From: Burkholderiales bacterium
Lineage (GTDB): Bacteria; Pseudomonadota; Gammaproteobacteria; Burkholderiales; Burkholderiaceae_C
Direction of reading: 5' to 3'
DNA length: 64,000 bases
NCBI GenBank assembly: GCA_016703325.1
Contig: JADJCH010000026.1
Span: 1 to 64,000 of the forward strand
How positions within the stretch are numbered: position 1 is the stretch's first letter; every line of letters begins with the position of its first letter. Shown piece by piece: positions 41,915-50,222 of this stretch. The position numbers were made by a program, and so were the translations under genes. The notes beneath the pieces are model-generated. The model saw only the letters and a list, made by a program, of their open reading frames with translations, did no database searches and was not told the DNA's origin.

Positions 41915-42188
41915 GGCGTCGCGCCGCGTGGCTTTCGAGGGCCGCCTTCAATGCGGCGTTGGGTGGCAGCGGGTTGTCCAGTGCCGCGAGAAACGCCTCG
42001 GTGTCCCGGGTGGAAAGGCGGATGACGCGTTCCTGCTCGATGATGCGTTCGGCCTCGCGCAGGGCCGCCTGGACGACGAACTGGTTCAAGGTCGCGCCCG
42101 TCAGGCTGGCGGCCATCTCCAAGGTTTCCTGCACGGCCATCGGCACACGGGCCGTGATGCGGCCACGGTCAAGCGTTCCGGTTGTCAT
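41865..42188 (-). CDS. tacA: DUF1778 antitoxin (TacA type)
   Basis: 107 residues. An N-terminal ribbon-helix-helix (GRITARVPMAVQETLEMAAS, then NQFVVQAALREAERII) binds DNA, and the C-terminal segment (TRDTEAFLAALDNPLPPNAA) is the toxin-neutralising tail. GGAG is seen upstream of ATG 42188. The long C-terminal end (HDQTGTLDWAPRPKRV) lies inside the overlap with the toxin gene. Confidence 0.88.
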   Translation of the reverse strand: MTTGTLDRGRITARVPMAVQETLEMAASLTGATLNQFVVQAALREAERIIEQERVIRLSTRDTEAFLAALDNPLPPNAALKAALESHAARRHDQTGTLDWAPRPKRV

Positions 42189-42356
42189 GGGAGGGCTCCA
42201 TCGGGTTCGATGGGCAAAGCCTAGCAGGCTGGTGCCAGGTTGTCACCAGCCAGCCTGCGTTCCGGCGCGACACCCCGTCGCCCGGTCACCGTGCTGGCGC
42301 TGGTCCCCCATCAGCTGCTGGAGCGTGCCTTTCAAGACACAGGCATCGCCCGGTGA

Positions 42357-43486
42357 CGGGGAACCGGCTGCAATTTCAGCCGTGTGGTGGCCGGGGAAGT
42401 GATTACGAGAATCCGCATGTGTGCTATGTCTTAACCGGCTGCAATTTCAGCCGTGTGGTGGCCGCGCTTGAGGACGTCTGGGTCAACGGCATCGGGTCTT
42501 AACCGGCTGCAATTCCAGCCGTGTGGTGGCCGTATGCAAATCGGAGCACACAAGAACAAAGAAAGTCTTAACCGGCTGCAATTCCAGCCGTGTGGTGGCC
42601 CGATCATCTACATGATAAGAGGTCTGTACATGTCTTAACCGGCTGCAATTCCAGCCGTGTGGTGGCCGGAGCTACCGGCGATGAGGTGGTAGTGATCAAG
42701 TCTAAACCGGCTGCAATTCCAGCCGTGTGGTGGCCTGTGGAACACCACGGGGAACCTGTTCGTGGTGTCTAAACCGGCTGCAATTCCAGCCGTGTGGTGG
42801 CCGAAAAAGGGCCGGGTACACGCTCGTTGAGGAGTCTAAACCGGCTGCAATTCCAGCCGTGTGGTGGCCCAAGCCCTTGCGGTGCTCGAAGAAACTTCGG
42901 TTGTCTAAACCGGCTGCAATTCCAGCCGTGTGGTGGCCACAACATTCCGTGGTTGTACGCGTGGCGGTAAAGTCTAAACCGGCTGCAATTCCAGCCGTGT
43001 GGTGGCCAATACCGGCAAGGAGGTGATCACTGTGCGGAACAAAGTCTAAACCGGCTGCAATTCCAGCCGTGTGGTGGCCGGGGGCGGATCGGTCTTGATC
43101 AAGATCGGGGAGTCTAAACCGGCTGCAATTCCAGCCGTGTGGTGGCCCCAACTTGGTGTGCCAGCGGCGACGCTGTACGTCTAAACCGGCTGCAATTCCA
43201 GCCGTGTGGTGGCCGCAGGAATGGTCGTCCACGAGGATTCCAAAGAGTCTAAACCGGCTGCAATTCCAGCCGTGTGGTGGCCGCCAACGCCGCGATTCAA
43301 GCTGTGTGGCAAGCGTCTAAACCGGCTGCAATTCCAGCCGTGTGGTGGCCACTCGTCGCGGTTTTTTCGGCCATGCACTTTCGTCTAAACCGGCTGCAAT
43401 TCCAGCCGTGTGGTGGCCTCTGATCGATCGGCCTGCACACCCGCCACCTGGTCTAAACCGGCTGCAATTCCAGCCGTGTGGTGGCC
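42357..43486 (-). CRISPR. CRISPR array 2: 17 repeats, 16 spacers
   Basis: 36-nt repeats start at 42357, 42428, 42496, 42565, 42632, 42700, 42767, 42834, 42903, 42972, 43044, 43112, 43179, 43247, 43315, 43383 and 43451; spacers are 31-36 nt. Plus-strand repeat: GTCTAAACCGGCTGCAATTC to GTGGTGGCC at the end. The leftmost copy is degenerate, and the right end adjoins the leader, so crRNAs come from the minus strand with a stem CGGCTG/CAGCCG. The handle is GTTAAGAC in the older repeats 2-5 and GTTTAGAC from repeat 6 onward. It lies downstream of the effector operon and in the same direction. Confidence 0.98.
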
Positions 43487-43680
43487 CCCCCCTCCCTGGG
43501 AAGCGAGCATTGGCGCGGCTTGCAGAGGCGAAATCGGCGCTCAGCGATAACACTGCTGATGTCGTGGTCAATTTCGGCCTCCAAACGCCACTTTTGTCAA
43601 TGGAATCAACCATGGGCGCTCGATTGTTCAAGCGCTGACGCAAGAGTAGCCTACAAGCTGTTGAATTGTCAAAGAGCAGC
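43487..43680 (-). promoter_or_regulatory. Leader of CRISPR array 2
   Basis: AT-richer than the surroundings and homologous to the array 1 leader (about 140 bp near-identical next to the repeat). It starts with a C-run and GGGAAGCGAGCATTGG, and contains the promoter at 43643-43672. It is a non-coding leader, not a gene; the small open frames across it are artefacts. Confidence 0.85.
43643..43672 (-). promoter_or_regulatory. Promoter of CRISPR array 2
   Basis: On the minus strand: TTGACA (43672-43667), 18 nt, TACTCT (43648-43643). Transcription would enter the array about 150 nt later. The aligned part of leader 1 lacks both boxes. Confidence 0.55.
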
Positions 43681-43755
43681 AGGTGCGGCGAACCGCGCCT
43701 GGTTCGGGGGCGGTGACCGGCCGACGGGGGCCGGTGCCGTGCCCCGGTGATGCGA

Positions 43756-46700
43756 TCAGCGGGTGCGCGGCTTGCGGCTCAGGCCGCGCAGGCCGGGGCT
43801 GGTGGCGTGCAGGGTCTCCAGGCTTTGGCGGGTGGTGCGAGGAAACTCGGCGGTGACTCTGTCATTGTCGACGAACCATTCGTAGTTTTTGGTTTCAGCG
43901 TCTGCGCCGGGCTTGGGTGGGTGGTTTTGTGGATAGTGCACAGGGTACCTGACCTGGCCGGGGTCGCCGATGAGTTGTAGTGCGCGCACCACCGCGGGAT
44001 CGGTTTTCTGCAGGCGCGTCATGTGGGTTTGGGCGCAGGAATGCGCCACGGTGGTTGAATCTCCGGCCATTGACGGGCTGGCCGGTGCTGAAAAGTCGGT
44101 CTGCCGGTAGCGTGTCGCGCGGTCCGTGAGCTTCAGCCCGGTGAACTGAATTTTCACGCTGCCCAGCCCGATGGGTTTGCCCATGCCGATCTTGTGCTCG
44201 AAATTTTCGGTCGGGTGCAGCGCGGCACAGAGGCTTTCCAGCTCCGCGCCGCTGAGGTTGGCGAAGCGCACGGAAAAATCAAAGCCGTTGCCGGCGGACA
44301 GTGGGGTGATGCGCACCTTCTGTTCGACGGTTTGTGGATCCGCCGGGTGATGGCTGGCCCATGGCGGGCGGCCCGCCGGGTCGGGTTGGCCGAGGCTGTT
44401 GAGCGGCCGGACCCGCCGGTCGGCGTCGCGCAGGGCATGCAGGTAGGCCTTGCGGCCCTGCCATTGGTGGTCCTGGGGCTTGAACCAGAGCTCAGCCTTG
44501 GTGGGGGCTGCGGTTGCACCGGCGGGGTTGCCGCGGCGGCGGAAGTACATCGCCGGAGACGGCGGCTTGGGGCTGGAGAGGATCTTCAGCGTGACCTCCG
44601 GTTCGCAGCGCGGGGCCCTGCCGTCTGACGGAAGGGCGGCCGTGAAGCGGAGCTTGCCCATCCTGGCGAGGATGGGGTTGTGGTCGGACGCATTTCCCGG
44701 TGGCAGGCGCTGAGCATCGCTGCGCAGGGGCCGCAGCTGCACGGTGCCGAAGAGCAGTTCGCTGGGGGAGAGGCGCTCCACGGGGCGAGTCGGGTCACTG
44801 AGCAGGGGGGCGTCTGCGCGGGCACCGTTCGTCTGGGCCAGGAACTCGGCGGTGGAGTGCTCCAGCGACCGGCGCCAGAGGTTGGAGTAGCTGATTTCGG
44901 CGATGCTCAGCCCACCGGTGGCAGGTCGGAAGTAGACGAGGTCGTTGTGCTTGGGCCGCAGTGCGCGGTGCGCGTTGCGGCGTTCCAGCCCACCGTAAAT
45001 CACCGCCGGTGTGCCATCGTTGCGGCGCTGGCCCAGCGGGTGGTAGGGCCGGATGTGTTCGGGCTTCAGGTTTGCTTCCTTGTCCTGGGTAGCGGTCATC
45101 GCGTCGGCGATCTGACAGAACCGGGTGACGACGTCCTCGGGCACGGGAAGGATGTGAAAGCGGTCGATCAGTTCCTTGTCCGTCACCGCGCGGTTTTCGG
45201 TGGCAGCGCTGGCCAGGTAGGCCTGGGCTTCTGCCCGCACTTGCTCCTGCTTGGTCGAAAAGGGAACAAACACCTCATGTCGGCGACCATCGGTCTCCTC
45301 CTTGCCAGTGGGCAGGTCACGGCCTTCGGCACGCATGATGCGCAGGAGCCCGCGCTGGTGACCGGCCGGGATCTTTCCGCCTGGCAAATCAGTCGGGAGC
45401 AGGACGGGGTCGCCCGGGAGCCGGCGCACGCCGAGCAACAGCCGGCCCTTCTCCTTCAGGTGCAGGGCATCGACCTCCTGCTTGACCGTGAAATGCAGGC
45501 AGGGCACATCGTTGTCGGGCTCGATCCTGGCACTGAGACGGTCCTGCATCACTGCGGTAAGCAGCCTGTCGTGCGGGCCAGACGTACCGGCCGCTTGGCC
45601 CGCACTCGGGCCGCTCTCGGGAAGGAATCGGCTAAGGTCGGTGGAGCGGTTGGCGAAGAGTGATTTGAGCGGGGCAGCTTGGCCGATCTGGACCAGCGCC
45701 CGATAGTCGGGGTGAATGGGCAGCCGGATGTCGCCATGGCGGTCCCCCCAGGGAAGCTGAACGGGGGGCAAGGCCAACATTTGCAGCCACAGGCCCGGGC
45801 GACCCTCCAGACGGATCAGGCGACCGAGGGCGCCGGGCGAGCCGGCCGTCTTGTCCATCTGCTGCATGTCGGTCACCCAACGCACCGAGTCCTGCCGGTC
45901 CGTGGCCGCCCGCAGCCGCGACGCCGTCAGCGACTCGTGCAGGCTGCTCAGCAGCCCGCGCAGGCTGGTGGCGGGGATGGCGAGTTGGCCGCCGAGGCGG
46001 TACGCTGCCTTGAGTGCGGGTGTGTTGGGCTTCTGCAGCGCCGCGTCGGCATCGTCGGCCCCGAAGAACACCGGTGTGGTGGTGGTCAGCCGGCAGCGCA
46101 ACTCGCCGTGCAGGGCATCGGCGGCATAGCGAGCGTGGCTGTGGTGGGCGGCGCGGCCCTCGCGCAGGGCGTCGGCATCGACCCAGGGCAGGTGCGGGTC
46201 GTCTGGCCGCGGGGTGGGGAAGGGGATGAGGACGTAGGGGTTGTGGAAGCGGTCCGGCTCGGCCTCGGCGGCCCCAGCGGGTGGAAGCGGCAGGGCTGGG
46301 GTTTCCGGGGGCGTCGGCGCTGCCTGGGCTGCAGCCGCGGCGAGGTCGGCGCCCGGCAGGGTGTCGGGCGCCGGTGGCAGCGCGGCGGCCCAGGCGGCCA
46401 GCGCCTCGGGCAGGGTGGGCAGGCCGCTGCCGTGCGGCAGGTGGGCCGGGCCGCTCTGCAGCGCCCGGGCCAGGCGGGCGGCGCAGTCGCTGGTGGACTG
46501 GCCCCAGCCTTTGGAGGCACCGTAGCCCAGCGGGATGTCGCCGTCGTCCAGGTCGCGCAGCACATGGGCGAGCAGGCCGAGCGCCCGGGCGCTGCTGCCG
46601 GGGCAGCGGGCCTCGACACGGGCCAGGCGCTGCAGGTCCAGCTCCAGCCGGCCGGTGAGGGTAGGGCAGTCCAGCACCTGGACGGCGAATTTGGCGCTGT

Positions 46701-48279
46701 CCTTGCCGCCGCCGGTGAGGCGGTCGATGGCCAGCAGGTGCTGCACGGGGGTGGCGCAGCCCTGTTCGTCGACGAAGTCGCTGCAGCGCAGCAGGGCGCG
46801 CCAGCCGGGGGCGCCGAAGAGCAGGGTGGCCAGGTCGAGTTCGTCGCGGCCGAGGCGGTGGGCCAGGTCGGCCAGGCCATTCACGCCGGGCACCTCATAA
46901 CCGGCCGCAGCGGGTTGGCCCACCGTGCGCAGGATGCGTTCGGCCTGCGCCCGCAGGGCGCCGTGCAGGCTGTGCGCGGGCAGCAGGCCGCGGCCCTGGT
47001 GGTCGCGGCGGGGCAGGCCGTCGGGTTCGCCGCTGCCGGCCTTCTTGCGGCTGTTGGCCTGGTAGACCAGGAAGGGGCTGTGGAAGCGCAGCCGCAGGCC
47101 GGGCAGGCTCAGCCAGGCGCCGCTCGGCAGACTCAGTGCAGCGGCGCGCAGGCGCGTTTGCACAGGGGCCAGGCCGGGGTGGCTCCAGAGGTTGTGGGGT
47201 TGCAGGCCGCTGCCGGTCGGCCATGGGGCGGCGGTTGGCGCGGGCGGGGCTGCCTTGGAGGTCGCCGGGATCCCGGCCAGGGTCCCGGCCTGGGTACGGG
47301 CATGTGTGTGGGCCTGGGCGGCCAGGTCAACGCGCTGGCCGGGGCGGGGCCTGGCGGGTGATGCACTGGATGCGGCCGGCGCGGCGGGCGGTGGCGCGGC
47401 GGCTTTCCCAGTGAGCTGCGCCCAAAGTGCCGCTGCACTGTCGATGCGCTGCACCTGGGCTGCGGACCAGCCGATGCGCCCCTGGTCGGCCGCCTGGCCG
47501 GCGCCCAGGCGCAGGGGGCTGGCGTCGTCCCCGGCCAGGGCCAGCAGGCCGAGCAGGGTGGTGATGTCGTCCTCAGTCAGCCCGGCACCGCGGGCGGCAT
47601 TCAAACTGAAACTGCACACCCGGCGGCAGCACGGATTGCAGGTAGAGGCGCTGGTGTTCGGCCGCGCCGCTGTGGCGGTGCGGCTGACGTGGGGCAGGTG
47701 GGCGACGTGGGGATGCCCTCGGTGGCGAAATCCGGCAGCGGGCTGTCCGGGGGGGCAGGCTGGTGGGGTCGGCGTAGAGGGTGACGAGCTCGACCAGCCC
47801 GGCGCGGGTGGAGGCGGCAGCGGCACCGGCAGCCTGGACGCCGCCAACATCACCTCTTCGGCGCCGAACAGGCGGGCCTGCAGGTCCTGCGGCAGCCCGG
47901 CGCGGCGGGCCAGTGCGGCCAGCGCGCCCTTGAAGCTGCTGGCGGGGATGCAGGGGCGGCCTCGATGGTCCCGGGCCACGGCGGCGACGTGGCGGTCCGT
48001 GTGGGCCTCGGTGTCGCCGGCGGCACCGGGTGCGGCAGCGGGTGCGGCGTCCCGGCCGGGGCGATCGGGCAGGGTGATGGCGTCGTCCCGCCCGCTGCCC
48101 AGGTGCAGCGGCGTGCGCAGGGTGATGCGGCCGCTCAGCCGCCAGAGGGGGAAGAGGCCGTCGCGCTGCACGCGGGCGGGTGCTGCGCGGATGCCGGCAG
48201 GGGTGGCGACGATGGCGGCGGACGCGTCCGCGGGGGCGGCTGTGGCGGCTGGAGTGGTGGGATCCGTGGCGCGGGTCAT
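43756..48279 (-). CDS. Giant multi-RAMP (fused Cas7-like) type III CRISPR protein, TIGR03986-like C-terminal half
   Basis: 1507 codons. At least three RAMP/Cas7-like units are seen: unit 1 (about 45-290: WRLSGRITLRTPLHLGSGRD, PCIPASSFKGALAALARR), unit 2 (about 380-600: RLRFHSPFLVYQANSRKKAG, LLPAHSLHGALRAQAERILR, IPLGYGASKGWGQ) and unit 3 (about 700-1420: LRCRLTTTTPVFFGADDADA, LAIPATSLRGLLSSLHESL, HKIGMGKPIGLGSVKIQ), the last like TIGR03986. Residues about 145-228 are low-complexity P/S/T and read as family-like only in other frames, so paired indels (at C-runs near 47765 and 47715) probably mask real sequence. It is the last gene of the cas operon and should provide the crRNA-binding backbone and target RNA cleavage. 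The fusion is unusual. Confidence 0.82.
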   Translation of the reverse strand: MTRATDPTTPAATAAPADASAAIVATPAGIRAAPARVQRDGLFPLWRLSGRITLRTPLHLGSGRDDAITLPDRPGRDAAPAAAPGAAGDTEAHTDRHVAAVARDHRGRPCIPASSFKGALAALARRAGLPQDLQARLFGAEEVMLAASRLPVPLPPPPAPGWSSSSPSTPTPPACPPGQPAAGFRHRGHPHVAHLPHVSRTATAARPNTSASTCNPCCRRVCSFSLNAARGAGLTEDDITTLLGLLALAGDDASPLRLGAGQAADQGRIGWSAAQVQRIDSAAALWAQLTGKAAAPPPAAPAASSASPARPRPGQRVDLAAQAHTHARTQAGTLAGIPATSKAAPPAPTAAPWPTGSGLQPHNLWSHPGLAPVQTRLRAAALSLPSGAWLSLPGLRLRFHSPFLVYQANSRKKAGSGEPDGLPRRDHQGRGLLPAHSLHGALRAQAERILRTVGQPAAAGYEVPGVNGLADLAHRLGRDELDLATLLFGAPGWRALLRCSDFVDEQGCATPVQHLLAIDRLTGGGKDSAKFAVQVLDCPTLTGRLELDLQRLARVEARCPGSSARALGLLAHVLRDLDDGDIPLGYGASKGWGQSTSDCAARLARALQSGPAHLPHGSGLPTLPEALAAWAAALPPAPDTLPGADLAAAAAQAAPTPPETPALPLPPAGAAEAEPDRFHNPYVLIPFPTPRPDDPHLPWVDADALREGRAAHHSHARYAADALHGELRCRLTTTTPVFFGADDADAALQKPNTPALKAAYRLGGQLAIPATSLRGLLSSLHESLTASRLRAATDRQDSVRWVTDMQQMDKTAGSPGALGRLIRLEGRPGLWLQMLALPPVQLPWGDRHGDIRLPIHPDYRALVQIGQAAPLKSLFANRSTDLSRFLPESGPSAGQAAGTSGPHDRLLTAVMQDRLSARIEPDNDVPCLHFTVKQEVDALHLKEKGRLLLGVRRLPGDPVLLPTDLPGGKIPAGHQRGLLRIMRAEGRDLPTGKEETDGRRHEVFVPFSTKQEQVRAEAQAYLASAATENRAVTDKELIDRFHILPVPEDVVTRFCQIADAMTATQDKEANLKPEHIRPYHPLGQRRNDGTPAVIYGGLERRNAHRALRPKHNDLVYFRPATGGLSIAEISYSNLWRRSLEHSTAEFLAQTNGARADAPLLSDPTRPVERLSPSELLFGTVQLRPLRSDAQRLPPGNASDHNPILARMGKLRFTAALPSDGRAPRCEPEVTLKILSSPKPPSPAMYFRRRGNPAGATAAPTKAELWFKPQDHQWQGRKAYLHALRDADRRVRPLNSLGQPDPAGRPPWASHHPADPQTVEQKVRITPLSAGNGFDFSVRFANLSGAELESLCAALHPTENFEHKIGMGKPIGLGSVKIQFTGLKLTDRATRYRQTDFSAPASPSMAGDSTTVAHSCAQTHMTRLQKTDPAVVRALQLIGDPGQVRYPVHYPQNHPPKPGADAETKNYEWFVDNDRVTAEFPRTTRQSLETLHATSPGLRGLSRKPRTR

Positions 48280-48306
48280 GGTGGGCGGTCCTTGCTCGGC
48301 TCCGGG

Positions 48307-50222
48307 TCAGGAGGTTGGGGGTGGCCGTGCTGGGGCCGAGGGCGACTTCGCCGTACCCCAGGCTGGGCAGGTAGGGTGGTCGGTCCAGTGGCCGCCGTGT
48401 TCGGCCACCACGGCGGCGCTCAGGCCCAGGCCCTGGCGCCGCCAGGCCTGCAACTGCGCGCGGGCGGCCGCCACATCGGGCCCGACGGTGAAGACGAAGA
48501 CGCTGCCCGCCTCGGTCAACACCAGGGGGCGGTAGCGGGGCTGGCCGTCGGCGGGGAGCCCGCGTCGGCCGTGCAGCCAGGAGCCGCCGACCAGGCGCTG
48601 GGTGGCGAAGAAGTGGCTGAGGGTGAGGGCAGGGGCCTGTGGCGGCTGCGCTCCCTGCTGCAGGGCATCGAAGGCGGCGCGGTAGACCGCGGTCAGGTCG
48701 GCCTGCGGCGCTGCTGCGCCTCCCGGCACGGCCACGGCGCTGAGGGGGAACAGCAGCGCATCGCTGGCCAGCAGCAGCGGCAGGCGGTCGCCCGGGCGCA
48801 GCAGGTTCACATCCCGTTCGGCCCAGACGGGGCGGTGGCCTGCGTCGCCGTCCGCCAGTGCGCGGACCTGCACCCGGGCATCGGTTTTGCCCAGCGGCGC
48901 CAGGCCGTGGGCCAGCAGTTCCTCCAGCTCGGCCCAGGCGCGGCGGCGTTCGCCGTCGTCGGGCAGGGTGCCGAGGTCCAGGTCGAACAGCCAGCGGGTG
49001 AGCGGCCGGCCGGCGGCGTCCTGTGGGGCCATTTGGCACTGGTAGGCGAACAGGGCACCGCCCTCCTCGGTGACGCGGGCCTGGCCGCGGCCGTCGATGG
49101 CGGTGCGCACACGCAGGTAGGGATGGGTTTCGCCCCAGCCCTGTTTGGCGCGGGCCAGGGTGAAGTCCCCGTCCTTCCAGTCGGTCTGGAAGGCGATGAC
49201 GCCGGGGGCCCCCGGTGGGGTGGGCGGCGGCTCGGCGTGCCGCCAGGCGTCGCGGATCTCGCGGTGGTCCGGGCTGATTTTGACGCTCACCAGCGACTGG
49301 GGCAGCGGCAGCGGCCGGCCACCGGTGAACGGGGCCGGCAGGGCCTGGCTGCAGCGGAGGGTGTCGAAGTGGCGGGCCAGCGTGCTGCGCCCGGCCAGGT
49401 CGGCCAGCGTGGCCACGCCGTGTCGCTGGCAGAGCTGGGTGGCCAGGGCACCGAGCAGGGCGGCACCGGGAATCACCTCGCCGGACTCGAAGACGTTGCC
49501 GCGCCGGCTGCGGGTGGACACACACAGCGGCTCGCTGCTGAGGAGGGCGAAGCGGCGGCTTGATGCTGCTGCCGCTGCCACTGCCGGTTGCGGCGCAGCG
49601 GCCCGCTGCGTCGCAACCGGCAGCCGTTGCGCCGACACCTCCACCTCCAGCAGCCGGCCGAACCCGACGTTGCGCCAGGCGCCCAGCTGGGTCTGCAGCA
49701 GCAGCGCAGCGCGGATCTGCAGGCAGAGTGCGTCGATTTCGGTGGGCAGGGCCCAGGTGGTCCAGCGGCCGGCAAAGCGCAGTGCGGCACCCGGGGCGGC
49801 CACCTGCTCCACCTGCAGCAGGGCGCCCGCCGCGACGCTGCCGGTGTCGGCATCGATGCGCACCCGGGCGGCGTCCAGGTCATGGCAGGGTGCGGCGGGG
49901 TCGAAGGGCTGGCCCTCCACCGTCGTGAGCCGCAGGTCGGCGCTGAGCAGCCGAACCCGCTGAGCGCCGTCCTGCACGCCGAAGCGGGGCGGCCGAACCA
50001 GCGGTCGGCATCGGCCCCGCCGAGTTCGGCACCGTGGGCAGTCCAGGCTTCTGCGATGCGCCCGGCCAGCAGGCTGCCGGGCAGCACCGGCCGGCCCTGG
50101 GGGTCGGTGAGCAGGGTGGCGTGCAGCCCGAATCGGCCGGGGTCGTTGCCGTGCACCAGGTACGGTGCGGCCAGGGTGACGGCCAGGTCGATGCCGTAGA
50201 GGGAACGGTCGGTGGTGTTCAT
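48307..50222 (-). CDS. Cas7-Csx10 (Cas5) fusion RAMP protein, one apparent frameshift
   Basis: ATG at 50222 overlaps the cas10 stop (ATGA). The first 79 residues (YGIDLAVTLAAPYLVHGNDP, VLPGSLLAGRIAEAWTAHGA) are an N-terminal Cas7-type RAMP. The frame then shifts near 49985 at a C-run (RWFGRP to RFGVQDGAQRV). The second frame continues through LGAWRNVGFGRLLEVEV, then a second RAMP unit (SEPLCVSTRSRRGNVFESGE, IPGAALLGALATQL) and a Csx10-like end (GGSWLHGRRGLPADGQPRYR, AGSVFVFTVG). Total 1916 nt is one base short of a codon multiple, consistent with a single missing base. Csx10 is the marker of subtype III-D and binds the crRNA handle. Confidence 0.78.

Noticed and set aside
42702..43643. Open reading frames across array 2 that look like repeat proteins
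   Set aside because: They are translations of the CRISPR repeat; the period and spacers match the array exactly.
43756..48279. Calling the giant RAMP protein a type III-E Cas7-11
   Set aside because: A Cas10-like gene, a Csx10-like gene and cas6 are in the same operon, and type III-E lacks Cas10.
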